DNA of 64,000 bases from JAAYUJ01 sp963698165 (GCA_963698165.1 CAVOPT010000006.1:248001-312000), one strand, 5' to 3'; positions 8,538 through 17,323 are shown, counted from the stretch's first letter. Notes: generated from the letters alone by a model not told the origin. Translations and numbers: made by a program.

Positions 8538-8708
8538 AGGATGCGTCCTCTTCTCTGAAACATGGTGAAGAGGACACAGCGAATGAATCGGTGGCGAGTG
8601 GGTTTTGTCTGCTCGAAAGAACTGGGGTATACTCGGCTGTGGCAGTGAGTACGGCGGTGAGCCTCGCCACAGATACAGCTCCACATAAAAGGTGTCCATG
8701 TTCCACTT
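8538..8708. other. Gene-free spacer after biotin carboxylase
   Basis: This is the first part of the 353-bp gap between the biotin carboxylase and the aminotransferase. Apart from the hairpin at 8545-8575, no gene or promoter could be recognised in it. Confidence 0.5.
8545..8575 (+). terminator. Hairpin just after biotin carboxylase stop
   Basis: GTCCTCTTC at 8545-8553 pairs perfectly with GAAGAGGAC at 8567-8575 around a 13-nt loop, eight bases after the biotin carboxylase stop. There is no T-run behind it, so it may be a transcript-end or stabilising hairpin and not a classical intrinsic terminator. Confidence 0.35.
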
Positions 8709-8774
8709 CGTCATGCCGACGAAAGCCGGCATCCAGAGACTCTTCCTGGATTCCGGGTCAAGCCCGGAATGACG
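8709..8774. repeat. Dispersed palindromic repeat (CGTCAT...ATGACG type)
   Basis: A 66-bp unit bounded by CGTCAT and ATGACG. It contains GCCGACGAAAGCCGGC and GATTCCGGG / CCCGGAAT hairpin arms. This is the widely seen CGTCATGCCGGC / GGATTCCGG intergenic repeat type of environmental Proteobacteria. It splits the lactamase block from the aminotransferase gene. Confidence 0.65.
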
Positions 8775-8890
8775 ACCGCCATATCGGCCACTTTAATGCG
8801 TTGAGCTGTACTTGGGCAGGACCCCGCTTCCCTCGGTCCTTGAATTCAACTTGACGTTCCAATGCACATGAACCAGACCAGGAGTGGCAT

Positions 8891-10201
8891 ATGGGTAGCA
8901 CTTCAAAACATGACAGGTTGACCGAATTGCGTGCGCAAGTCGTCCCCAGGGGACCGTTCAACGTGACCCCTTCCTTCACCCAGAGAGCCAAAGGGGCCCT
9001 CATCATCGATGAGGCCGGCCGTGAATACATCGATTTTGCGGGGGGCATCGGCGTCGTGAACGTCGGCCACTGCCATCCCAAAGTGGTGGAAGCCATCCAG
9101 GATCAGGCGGAAAAGTACCTCCACACCTGTTTCCACATCGTCATGTACGAGCCCTACGTGGCCCTGGCCGAGAAGGTGTGTACCCTGACCCCGGGGGATT
9201 TCCCCAAAATGGCCATGTTCGCCAACAGCGGGGCCGAAGCGGTCGAAAACGCGGTGAAGGTGGCCAGGCACTACACCAAGCGGCCCGCCGTCATTGCCTT
9301 CGAAAACGGGTTCCACGGGAGGACCCTCCTGGCCATGACCCTCACGAGCAAGGTCAAGCCGTACAAGTTCGGCTTCGGCCCTTTCGCCCCCGAAGTGTAC
9401 CGGATGCCCTTCGCATATTGTTACCGATGCCCCCTGGGACTCGAGTATCCCCGGTGTGAGGTGGCTTGTGCCGACTACCTGAAGGATTTCTTCATCACCA
9501 ACGTGGCGGCGGAGAGCACGGCGGCGATCGTCGTGGAACCCATCACCGGCGAGGGCGGTTTCATCACCCCTCCCCCGGAGTACTTCCCGAAGCTTGCCAA
9601 GATCTGCAAGGACAACGGCATCGTCTTCATCGCCGACGAGATCCAGAGCGGCATGGGGCGCACCGGAAAGATGTTCGCCATCGAACACTGGGGCGTGGAG
9701 CCGGACCTGGTCACCTGCGCCAAGAGTCTGGCGGCGGGCATGCCCCTGAGCGCCGTCATCGGCCGCAAGGAGATGATGGACGAGCCCCAGGTCGGGGGAC
9801 TTGGTGGCACCTACGGCGGCAATCCCGTCTGCTGCAGGGCCGCCCTGGCCGTGCTGGAGGTTTTCGAGGAAGAGAGGCTCCTCGAGAAGGCGGAAGTGCT
9901 CGGCAAGAAGCTCCGAGCCCGTTTTGAAGCGTGGCAGAAGGAGTACCCGATCATCGGCGAGGTTCGGGGCATCGGTCCCATGCAGGGCCTTGAACTGGTG
10001 CGGGACCCCGTGACCAAGGAACCCGCCGCGGATGAAGCCAAGGCGCTGGTCAAGGCATGCTACGAGAACGGCCTGATGCTCCTCTCCTGTGGGAACTTCA
10101 GCAACGTCATCCGCACCCTGATGCCCTTGGTGATCACCGACGAACAACTGGAAAGGGGCCTGACCATCATGGAGGAGGCCCTCTCCAAACTGGGGAAGTG
10201 A
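8891..10201 (+). CDS. gabT: Class III aminotransferase, 4-aminobutyrate aminotransferase-like
   Basis: A 436-residue PLP-dependent omega-aminotransferase. The phosphate-binding NSGAEAVENAVKVAR motif is near residue 112. GFHGRT is near 140, the cofactor-ring aspartate is in FIADEIQSGMGRTG near 250, and the Schiff-base lysine is in TCAKSLAAGMPLSAV near 278. The middle segment YCYRCPLGLEYPRCEVAC contributes four closely spaced cysteines. The family moves an omega-amino group from GABA or a similar substrate to 2-oxoglutarate, giving a semialdehyde. Its position between a lactam-opening system and an aldehyde oxidoreductase supports that reading. Ornithine- or lysine-type substrates remain possible. 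Confidence 0.88.
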   Translation: MGSTSKHDRLTELRAQVVPRGPFNVTPSFTQRAKGALIIDEAGREYIDFAGGIGVVNVGHCHPKVVEAIQDQAEKYLHTCFHIVMYEPYVALAEKVCTLTPGDFPKMAMFANSGAEAVENAVKVARHYTKRPAVIAFENGFHGRTLLAMTLTSKVKPYKFGFGPFAPEVYRMPFAYCYRCPLGLEYPRCEVACADYLKDFFITNVAAESTAAIVVEPITGEGGFITPPPEYFPKLAKICKDNGIVFIADEIQSGMGRTGKMFAIEHWGVEPDLVTCAKSLAAGMPLSAVIGRKEMMDEPQVGGLGGTYGGNPVCCRAALAVLEVFEEERLLEKAEVLGKKLRARFEAWQKEYPIIGEVRGIGPMQGLELVRDPVTKEPAADEAKALVKACYENGLMLLSCGNFSNVIRTLMPLVITDEQLERGLTIMEEALSKLGK

Positions 10202-10264
10202 ACCGGAAAGCTCCATTGGCAACGGTTACCCGGATTCGTTAACCCCCAATCCGTGAGGCATCTC

Positions 10265-12037
10265 ATGAAAGGTTTTTTCAACCGGATTTTGATCGTGGAC
10301 ATGACCAGCGAAACCTTTGAAATCCGGCCTCTCGAGGACGCGATCCTCGAAGGGTTTCTGGGAGGCAAGGGAATAGGCTCATACCTCCTCTCGACCCTCA
10401 ATCCGCCCGGAGTGGACCCGCTGGATCCTGCCAACGTCCTCATCTTTGCCACGGGACCCGTCACCGGGAGCTCCGTTTGGGGATCCTGCCGTTATGGCGT
10501 CTTCACCAAGTCCCCGCAGACGGGATTCTATTCCGAGTCCTATTCAGGGGGGAAGGTCCCCGAGGCCATCGATGCCACGGGCTTTGACGCCGTCGTCATC
10601 AAGGGGCGCCGGGAAAAGCCCGCGGTCCTGGCCGTCGGACCCGACGGGGCCGTCTTCCATGACGCAGGGGACATCTGGGGCATGGACAGCTACCGGACCG
10701 AGGACGCCGTCCACGCCCGGTTCGACCACCTCTACCCCGAGGCCAGGAAGACCGGCGCCGTCGTCATCGGCCCGGCGGGGGAGAACCTGGTGAGCTTCGC
10801 CGTCATCGAAAACGACTACTGGCGATCGGCGGGACGAACGGGCGTGGGCACCGTCATGGGATCCAAGCGGCTGAAGGGAATCCTTTTTCACGGGGACCGG
10901 ACCCGCCCTCTCCACGACCTCGCTGGAATCAGGGAGTATACGAAGAGATTTTCCAGTGAGCACATCAACCATCCGGGGGTGAAAGCCTACAAGTCCCTGG
11001 GCACTCCCCAGATGGTGAAGATCATGAACATGGCCAACGCCTTTCCGACGAAGTATTGGACCGAAGGGTCCTACGACCGGTGGGAGAAGATCAGCGCCGA
11101 TGCCATGAACGAGCGGTTCGAGGTGAAGCCCCACGCCTGCCTCAAGTGCTTCATGGCCTGCGGACGGTTGAGCAAGGTCCTCCACGGGCGCCATGCGGGC
11201 CTTAAAATCGAAGGGCCCGAATACGAAACGATCTACGCCTTCGGCGGCCTGTGCCTCATCGACAGCATCGAGGAAATCGCCCACCTCAATGACATCTGTG
11301 ACCGCCTGGGCATGGACACCATCTCTGCGGGCAACCTCTGCGCCTTCTCCATCGAAGCGTACAAGCGGGGCAAAATCAGCCACAGGATCGACTACGGGGG
11401 CGTGGACGCCATAGCGGACCTGCTCCACATGATCGCCGAACGGAAAGGCATCGGAGACACCCTGGCCAGGGGAATCAAGTTCGCCGCCAGGGAATGGGGA
11501 CTCGAGGACATCGCCGTCCACGTGAAGGGCCTTGAACCGGCCGGCTACGATCCCAGGGTTCTCAAGGGCATGGGCCTCGGTTACGCCACTTCCGACCGGG
11601 GGGCCTGCCATCTCAGGTCCACTTTCTACAAGCCCGAGCTCAGCGGAATGATCCCCAGGGACACGGTGGAGAACAAGGCCGAGCTCTTCGTGGACTTCGA
11701 AGACCGCTTGGCGATTTTCGACACCATGATCCTCTGCCGCTTTTACAGGGATTTGTACAGCTGGGAGGAACTGGAGAAGGTCCTGTTCATGGCCACGGGC
11801 CTCGATTCAAGCAAGGAGGTCCTCCGGGCCAAGGCCGCCGATCTGGCCACGCTCATCAGGAGCTTCAACCTCCGGGAAGGGCTTCAACCCGAGGATGACC
11901 GCCTGCCCCGTTATCTCCACAAGGCATTGGAAAAAACAGGGCACACGATCACGGTGGACGACATGGAGTTCATGCTGAAGGACTATTACAGGCTGCGCGG
12001 CTGGGACGAGGCGGGGAAGCCTCAGCGCTTGAGGTAG
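10265..12037 (+). CDS. aor: Aldehyde:ferredoxin oxidoreductase (tungsten-type AOR)
   Basis: A 590-residue AOR-family enzyme, cytoplasmic, that oxidises aldehydes to acids with ferredoxin as acceptor. The RTGVGTVMGSKRLKGI cofactor-binding segment is near residue 195. The cluster ligands CLKCFMAC (C-x2-C-x3-C, first Cys about 292) and a fourth cysteine near 491 in ILCRFY match the AOR pattern. The ATG at 10265 follows GAGG with normal spacing; an in-frame GTG at 10253 would add only four residues. It lies 63 bp downstream of the aminotransferase, and its 3' end overlaps the convergent TPR gene by 16 bp. Confidence 0.92.
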   Translation: MKGFFNRILIVDMTSETFEIRPLEDAILEGFLGGKGIGSYLLSTLNPPGVDPLDPANVLIFATGPVTGSSVWGSCRYGVFTKSPQTGFYSESYSGGKVPEAIDATGFDAVVIKGRREKPAVLAVGPDGAVFHDAGDIWGMDSYRTEDAVHARFDHLYPEARKTGAVVIGPAGENLVSFAVIENDYWRSAGRTGVGTVMGSKRLKGILFHGDRTRPLHDLAGIREYTKRFSSEHINHPGVKAYKSLGTPQMVKIMNMANAFPTKYWTEGSYDRWEKISADAMNERFEVKPHACLKCFMACGRLSKVLHGRHAGLKIEGPEYETIYAFGGLCLIDSIEEIAHLNDICDRLGMDTISAGNLCAFSIEAYKRGKISHRIDYGGVDAIADLLHMIAERKGIGDTLARGIKFAAREWGLEDIAVHVKGLEPAGYDPRVLKGMGLGYATSDRGACHLRSTFYKPELSGMIPRDTVENKAELFVDFEDRLAIFDTMILCRFYRDLYSWEELEKVLFMATGLDSSKEVLRAKAADLATLIRSFNLREGLQPEDDRLPRYLHKALEKTGHTITVDDMEFMLKDYYRLRGWDEAGKPQRLR

Positions 12038-13077
12038 GCGAGGACGCCGCTCGCCAGGGTTTTGCACTCTTCGTGTTTCTGAAGAGCCCTTCCCCGCTGC
12101 TCCAGGGACTCTTGAGAGGCCACTTTTCCGGCGTACTGGGTGTTGTAGCTATCCACCACCTTGTTGGCCTCCCTGCAGGTTTTGTAGAAAGACATCCTCG
12201 TATCACTGAAGTCCTTGAACTGCCGGGGGCTTTCGAAGGTGATCCCATTGACGTAGAGGTCATAGTTGGAGACATTGGGGTCCACGATGAATCCCCCGGT
12301 CGCCTCCAGGGGGATCCACTCCCTGGGTTTCACCTCCGCAAGAATCCACGCGTGGTTCATCTTCGCGATGAATTCGAAGTCGGAACCGCCAAGCCGGATA
12401 TCCCTCTCCACATTGCCCACAGCAATTTTCGATGTAATTCCATGGGTTTTCAGGATGTTCCATATGTCGACAACCATGTCGGCGCACACGAAAAAGTCTT
12501 CAGTGCTGTACGTGTGCTTCTTCTTGTAGTCCGCAAGGATCATCATGATCTTGGCGTAGCTTTCGATGTCCTTGAGGGAATGGGTCTTCTGGGGAGGGGA
12601 TTCCTGAACGGGGGTGGAGATCGCTGCCTTCTGCACCCTTGGCTTGCTCCACCTTTCGTAGGCGATTTCGTTGAGGCCGGCGGCGGATTTGGCGTCGCCC
12701 ATCTTTTCGTACAGGGCGATGAGACCGCTGATGGTTGTCGAAACCCTTGTGCTGCGAGGTCCGAGATTGGTCTCCTGGATGCGCCTCAGCCGCTCCAGGA
12801 CCTCGGCCGCTTCCCGGAAGGCCTTCCGGCTCTGGTGGACATCGGCAAGCACCTGCAGGGAATCCGACAGCTCAAGGCTCTCACCCCCGTATTTCTTCTC
12901 GGCATCGGCCAGGGCCGTATCGGCAGCCTTCAAGGCTTCTTCCGTCTTCCCCTCTCCAAGCAGAGCCTGAGCCTTCCTGGTCAGGTCCCCTGAATCCCGT
13001 GCCGCGGAGACGATCCGGCATTGAATCATGGTCAGAATCAGGCAAACAAGGAGAGGGAATTTCCAGTGTTTTCTCAT
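12022..13077 (-). CDS. Secreted TPR protein with transglutaminase-like domain
   Basis: A 351-residue exported protein. The start MRKHWKFPLLVCLILTMIQC gives a signal peptide. TPR-like helices occupy residues about 35-140 (DLTRKAQALLGEGKTEEALK and following units). The C-terminal half holds a cysteine in FFVCADMVVDIWN and a histidine in MNHAWILAEV, followed by WIPLEATGG. This arrangement resembles transglutaminase-like/bacterial cysteine-protease domains with a Cys-His-acid triad. It converges on and overlaps the aor gene by 16 bp. The ATG at 13077 was chosen for the signal peptide; an upstream in-frame start lacks one. Confidence 0.7.
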   Translation of the reverse strand: MRKHWKFPLLVCLILTMIQCRIVSAARDSGDLTRKAQALLGEGKTEEALKAADTALADAEKKYGGESLELSDSLQVLADVHQSRKAFREAAEVLERLRRIQETNLGPRSTRVSTTISGLIALYEKMGDAKSAAGLNEIAYERWSKPRVQKAAISTPVQESPPQKTHSLKDIESYAKIMMILADYKKKHTYSTEDFFVCADMVVDIWNILKTHGITSKIAVGNVERDIRLGGSDFEFIAKMNHAWILAEVKPREWIPLEATGGFIVDPNVSNYDLYVNGITFESPRQFKDFSDTRMSFYKTCREANKVVDSYNTQYAGKVASQESLEQRGRALQKHEECKTLASGVLAYLKR

Positions 13078-13395
13078 CTGGAAGGCTCCGTCATGACGAA
13101 AAGGAGAACGAACTTGGGGACCTGCCGGGAGAAATCCTCCGCGAATCACCCCTGCTGCGGTTCCCTGACCCGGAATTCAACCATTACTCGGCAAAAGGGG
13201 ATGGCGACTTGAGGATGAATGAGGATTGACGGCGGCTTTCAGCACCGGAATAAGGGCGGATGGGATCAACCGGACCGACGAAATTCCTGATTCGTCACCT
13301 GGAGGCACCGGGGCACGGAGTGCTCTCCCCGGCGGTTCGCCGCAGTCCCCTTGCCAGTCATCCGTGGAAATCCGTTTCATCCGCGGCGGAGAAGG
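13078..13395. other. Gene-free spacer
   Basis: About 318 bp lies upstream of the secreted TPR gene and downstream of the small lipoprotein gene. No conserved coding frame, RNA gene or clear promoter was recognised. Promoter activity for the minus-strand TPR gene must lie here if the two minus-strand genes are not cotranscribed. Confidence 0.5.
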
Positions 13396-13635
13396 TCATT
13401 TGGCGTTTCTGACGGCCCGATCCATGGCTTCCACGCGGTCATCCCCCAGGTTCGCGGCTGTTCTCGCCTTGTTTATGGGCGCCTGCCCATATTCCCGGAT
13501 GGCTTTTGCCGTGGCGTTGGGCCGGGCTTCCTCTGTTCGTTCCCCCGCTCTGGGATCGACGCCACCGGAACAGCCCCACGCTCCGGCGCAAATCAAGAAA
13601 AGAACCATACAAAGTCGAATGACCGTTTTCTTCAT
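13396..13635 (-). CDS. Small lipoprotein of unknown function
   Basis: A 79-residue protein starting MKKTVIRLCMVLFLICAGAWGC, a signal peptide ending in a lipobox (AGAWGC). The mature part is short and charged, with repeated small segments around KAIREYGQAPINKARTAANLGD. AAGGA sits upstream of the ATG at 13635, which favours this start over a longer in-frame one. It probably attaches to a membrane through a lipidated cysteine. Its role is unknown. Confidence 0.7.
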   Translation of the reverse strand: MKKTVIRLCMVLFLICAGAWGCSGGVDPRAGERTEEARPNATAKAIREYGQAPINKARTAANLGDDRVEAMDRAVRNAK

Positions 13636-13795
13636 GCTTGCTTCCTTCCCCCGCTGAATGCAGGCTCGCCCATTCAGCCCGTGGATGAGCGGATAAATCA
13701 TGGTCTCAAGAAACCGCGGACACGATGGTCCGCGTTGCCACCGTGGCACAGTGTCTGATTCGGCCACTGGAACGTTTCACTTGAGCGTGACTCTA

Positions 13796-13955
13796 GTACT
13801 GCCGGGCGAAAGTTCGTAACCAGTTCCGGGACATCCCCTCCCTTGATGGGAGGGGCAGGGAGAGGGTGTCAATCAGCCAATCAACACCCCCACCTAGCCT
13901 CCCCCATCGAGGGGGAGGAACCGGGTAAAGACTTACACCGACCTGTACTACTCAT
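13796..13955. repeat. GC-rich palindromic element, related type (copy C)
   Basis: A block with the same architecture as the elements at 420-565 and 21791-21943: CCCTCCC...GGGAGGGG on one side and CCTCCCCCATCGAGGGGGAGG on the other around a short AT-richer centre. The outer ends (AGTACTGCC and, inverted, AGTAGTACAGG) are only weakly matching inverted repeats. The right edge touches the stop codon of the cysteine-cluster gene. Confidence 0.5.
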
Positions 13956-14511
13956 CGCCGTAGTGTTCTTCATAGAGCGATTCAAGGATCAGGCGCCCCT
14001 GCCGGATGTTCTGGAGGGTGCGTATGAACGCTCTCTGGAAGGAAGCCGGCTCATTTTGAAGCAGGCTCATTTGTGGGTCGCAAAGGAACCAGACGCAGAC
14101 GTAAGGCCTTCGAACCCGGGACAGGAGGCATCCTCGGGGGCCCAGATAGCGACATGCCTTCGTTTCCTCGTCTCGCGTCTGGCCTGGGGGGAGGGAATCA
14201 TAGAGGGCGGCGAGAGTGATGACATCCGCCCGGTTGAAGAAGACTTTCTGCCCGGTGCAACAGGGGTCTTCACAGGTTGGGCACGTGAGCCCGCAGTAAC
14301 GGTCCATGACGGGGTCAAGCCATGTGATCCCCGCTTCGACGCGCCTCGCAACCTGGCGCAAGTGATCCAAATCCAGGGTTCTCAACCGGCCGGCGACAAG
14401 GCGCACCACAGCCGCCCATTCGTCATCAGGAAATGGACGCCTGAAAGCGGACGACTCCTCATCCCGCGGAAACCGCTTCCCGCAGCTTTTCAACGAATCG
14501 GCAGGGGGCAT
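13948..14511 (-). CDS. YkgJ-like cysteine cluster protein
   Basis: A 187-residue cytoplasmic protein rich in cysteines, grouped with the YkgJ/Zn-Fe chelating family. Visible clusters are CGLTCPTCEDPCC near residue 75, CRYLGPRGCLLS near 120 and YVCVWFLC near 135. The family is thought to bind iron or zinc; the biochemical role is not known. The ATG at 14511 has GGAG upstream, and a longer in-frame start adds an unlikely segment. The stop codon lies inside a palindromic repeat. Confidence 0.72.
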   Translation of the reverse strand: MPPADSLKSCGKRFPRDEESSAFRRPFPDDEWAAVVRLVAGRLRTLDLDHLRQVARRVEAGITWLDPVMDRYCGLTCPTCEDPCCTGQKVFFNRADVITLAALYDSLPPGQTRDEETKACRYLGPRGCLLSRVRRPYVCVWFLCDPQMSLLQNEPASFQRAFIRTLQNIRQGRLILESLYEEHYGDE

Positions 14512-14968
14512 CGACCGCCTCTCCTCTCTCCAAAACAGGAACCAAAACCCAGGGCATCCTTCTTCCATGAGAACCGCATGCTCCCCTCATCGTAGGGGGC
14601 GACGCATTCAAGTCAAGTGGGATTCGATTAGTCGCGGGATAAACCCATCGCCTCCCGTGCTCTTTTTTCCTGCAACACGCGACGCGCCTCATGGGCTTCT
14701 CCCGCCTCAGAGGCGCGAGGCCGGGACCTCGACTTGCCACAAAAATGACCATGGGGCTGTTTCTTCGTTGCCAACAAGTGCAAATTGTGGTCTGTATGCG
14801 TCCAAGACCCGCATGTGCCATAGAAGAAGAACAGACCAGGCTGGAGATTCCCGGTGAACACCCCTTCCCCGTCGGGACGCCGCGTAGGAGCGTGGTTTCA
14901 TGCCCATGGGGCTGCCCGGGAAAGTGTCGGCGGATCTCCATGGACCTTCCCAGTTCGGAGGGACGATC
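14512..14968. other. Gene-free divergent intergenic region
   Basis: About 457 bp lies between two divergently transcribed genes. Reading both strands shows only short open frames without family character. Promoters for both genes should lie here, but no convincing -35/-10 pair could be chosen. Confidence 0.5.
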
Positions 14969-15742
14969 ATGAAAGTTTGCCCCAGGTGTGGTTATGAGCT
15001 CGAACCCGAGAGTGAGCCATCCGTCCCCTTCGACGAAGACCTGCCGGTGGAAGCGGGAGCCGAATCATCCGCCGACGCAAGCCTGTACCTGATTCTCAAG
15101 GAGAAGAAGAAGAAAAGGGCCATGCTCATCGGGGGCATCGCCGCGTCCGTTGCCGTTCTCTGCATCATTCTGACAATCATTTTCTGGTTGACGAGGACCG
15201 ACGACAAGTCCTCGAAGCTGACCAAGAAGGCGATCCCTCAACAGGGAACCGACCTGGGAAGCCAGGATGTTGCTAGGGCACTGGACGCCATCCTCAAGGT
15301 CCGGTCGACGGCAACCCCTGAGGTGGGTTTTTCCGAGTACAGCAAAGCCGTCAACGATGCACTGATCGAATTGAACAAGTTGCCTCAGGAAGCTCCGCGA
15401 GTCGAGAAGCTGAGGGACATCGCGAACTACTACCAGGCGGCCAAGGAGCTCTGGGTTGGCGTCATTCTTCTGGACAACACACCCCTCGAGACCTTGGAGG
15501 AAAAAGTCGCCCGTGCTTTGTCCGTTCTGGACTTCCTCGATCGCAATTCCGGCGCCTGCAGGAAAGAACTGGACAAGAAGGACGCCGCCATGTGCAGCTC
15601 CCTGGCCGCCTTCCACCTTTGGAAGCAGAAAGGCACCTACGCGGCCAAGGATGACAGGCGACGCGTCAGAGAACGTCTGGACCCCATCCGGATCGAGCTC
15701 TGGGCCAGAGGGTCCGCCGCCCTGGACGCCTATGAGCGTTGA
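14969..15742 (+). CDS. Zinc-ribbon membrane protein of unknown function
   Basis: A 257-residue protein that begins with a half zinc ribbon (MKVCPRCGYELEPES). One strong transmembrane helix follows (MLIGGIAASVAVLCIILTIIFW, residues about 51-72), then a helical C-terminal domain of about 180 residues predicted to face the periplasm. The C-terminal part includes cysteines in GACRKELDKKDAAMC. The start at 14969 follows GGAGGG. The topology suggests a signal or envelope-associated role, but I do not recognise the extracytoplasmic domain. Confidence 0.7.
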   Translation: MKVCPRCGYELEPESEPSVPFDEDLPVEAGAESSADASLYLILKEKKKKRAMLIGGIAASVAVLCIILTIIFWLTRTDDKSSKLTKKAIPQQGTDLGSQDVARALDAILKVRSTATPEVGFSEYSKAVNDALIELNKLPQEAPRVEKLRDIANYYQAAKELWVGVILLDNTPLETLEEKVARALSVLDFLDRNSGACRKELDKKDAAMCSSLAAFHLWKQKGTYAAKDDRRRVRERLDPIRIELWARGSAALDAYER

Positions 15743-15822
15743 ATGACAACCCCCTCATGAAACCGGACCGGAAAGCCCATCCCACCCAACATCACTGAAA
15801 GAGGCATTCGGAGGACACCTGC

Positions 15823-16866
15823 GTGAATCGACGCGAACCCCTTCCCCAACAGATGCGAGCCCTTCAGCTCGAGAGGCACGCCTTGGATTTGGAAGAGGCC
15901 CTCAAAGCATTGAAGCTTGTCTCCAAACCCGTACCCAGGCCAGCTCCCGGACAGGTGCTGGTGCGGATGGAGGCCGCGCCGTGCAACCCATCGGACCTCG
16001 TCACCCTGCAGGGGCTCTACGCCGTGCGCAAGACACTCCCGGCGGTACCCGGCTGGGAAGGGGCCGGCACGGTCATCCAAAGCGGCGGGGGCATCCTTGG
16101 CCACCTCCTGGTGGGCCGGCGCGTTGCCTGTGGCGGCCAGGGGGATGGAGACGGGACATGGGCCGAATACTTCGTCACCGAAGCTTCCATGTGCGTGCCC
16201 CTCAACGCGAAGCTCACCTGGGAACAGGGATCCATGCTCATCGTGAACCCCCTCACCGCAGTGGGCCTTTTCGACAAGGTGATTCGAGGCCGCCACCGGG
16301 CCGCCATCGTCACCGCCGGGGCAAGCCAGCTGGGGCGCATGCTCGCGCGACTGGCGGCAAGTCGAGGGTTAACCCTCATCCACGTCGTCAGGAGGGAGGA
16401 ACAGGCCGCCCTGCTCGGGAAGCTGGGCGCCCAGGTCGTCCTCAATGGGGAACGGGAGGATTTCGAAGCGTCACTTCAGCGAGAGGCCCAACGGCTCAAG
16501 GCCACCATCGCCCTGGACGCGGTGGCCGGACCGGCGGCGGGCCGGCTGCTCAAAGCCATGCCCGCCGGGTCGGAACTGGTCGTGTACGGCATGCTTTCCA
16601 ACCAACCCTGCGGCGGCATCGATCCCCACGATCTCATCTTTGAAGGCAAGCGGGTCGCGGGATTCTGGCTTGCACCCTGGTTGATGAACATGAGCTTCCT
16701 CGGCAGGATGCACCTCGTTGGAAGAGCCCAGAGGCTCATCGCCGACGGCGTCCTCGACAGCACGGTTCACCGCCGCTTGAGACTCGACGAGGTGCGGGAG
16801 GGGCTCCTCGAGTACAGCCACCACATGAGCAGCGGAAAGGCGCTCATTTGTCCACGCATGGAATGA
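15823..16866 (+). CDS. Zinc-independent medium-chain dehydrogenase/quinone oxidoreductase-like protein
   Basis: A 347-residue MDR-superfamily protein related to NADPH:quinone reductase and enoyl-thioester reductases. The N-terminal GroES-like half has PAPGQVLVRMEAAPCNPSD near residue 45 and PGWEGAGTV near 78. The Rossmann half carries AIVTAGASQLGRMLARLAAS near 165. Structural zinc cysteines are absent. The GTG at 15823 follows GGAGG at normal distance; an ATG at 15853 is an alternative. It lies 19 bp upstream of a GNAT gene in the same direction. Confidence 0.85.
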   Translation: MNRREPLPQQMRALQLERHALDLEEALKALKLVSKPVPRPAPGQVLVRMEAAPCNPSDLVTLQGLYAVRKTLPAVPGWEGAGTVIQSGGGILGHLLVGRRVACGGQGDGDGTWAEYFVTEASMCVPLNAKLTWEQGSMLIVNPLTAVGLFDKVIRGRHRAAIVTAGASQLGRMLARLAASRGLTLIHVVRREEQAALLGKLGAQVVLNGEREDFEASLQREAQRLKATIALDAVAGPAAGRLLKAMPAGSELVVYGMLSNQPCGGIDPHDLIFEGKRVAGFWLAPWLMNMSFLGRMHLVGRAQRLIADGVLDSTVHRRLRLDEVREGLLEYSHHMSSGKALICPRME

Positions 16867-16885
16867 CCGGGCCCGGAGCATCCAA

Positions 16886-17323
16886 ATGGAAAACGAACGC
16901 CCGACGTTTCGAATCGCCCAGTCCCTGGACGACCTCCTCAAAGCCTTCATCGTCCGGGGAATCGTCTTCATGGGCGAGCAGCACGTGAGCTACGCCCTGG
17001 AAAAGGACGAGCACGAGCACGCCGCGGTGCACATTCTTGGCGAAGCAGGCGAAGAGCCCATGGCGGCCGGACGTATCCGGTTTTTGGGTGAGCATGCCAA
17101 GCTGGAGCGCCTTGCCGTGCGCGAGGAATGGCGGGGGCTGGGGCATGGGAGCCGCCTCCTTGGATACATGATGGATGTGGCCCGCAGCCGCGGATTCGCG
17201 AAGTTCAAACTCAACGCCCAGGTGACTTCCATGGAGTTTTACCTGAAGCACGGGTTTCGGGTTGTCGGCGAAACCTTCATGGAAGCAGGCATGGAGCACT
17301 GTCTCATGCTGAGGGAGGATTGA
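16886..17323 (+). CDS. GNAT-family N-acetyltransferase
   Basis: A 145-residue single-domain acetyltransferase. Motif A reads LERLAVREEWRGLGHGSRLLG, with the RGLGHG acetyl-CoA loop near residue 83. Motif B is FYLKHGFRVVGETF near 120. The substrate cannot be inferred, though the small size and FxxxGF ending resemble the ElaA-like branch. It is probably cotranscribed with the preceding MDR gene. Confidence 0.85.
   Translation: MENERPTFRIAQSLDDLLKAFIVRGIVFMGEQHVSYALEKDEHEHAAVHILGEAGEEPMAAGRIRFLGEHAKLERLAVREEWRGLGHGSRLLGYMMDVARSRGFAKFKLNAQVTSMEFYLKHGFRVVGETFMEAGMEHCLMLRED

Noticed and set aside
7008..8732. 574-residue antisense frame opposite BCCP and biotin carboxylase
   Set aside because: The long length is due to GC-rich third positions of the sense gene. 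The sequence has no domain pattern.
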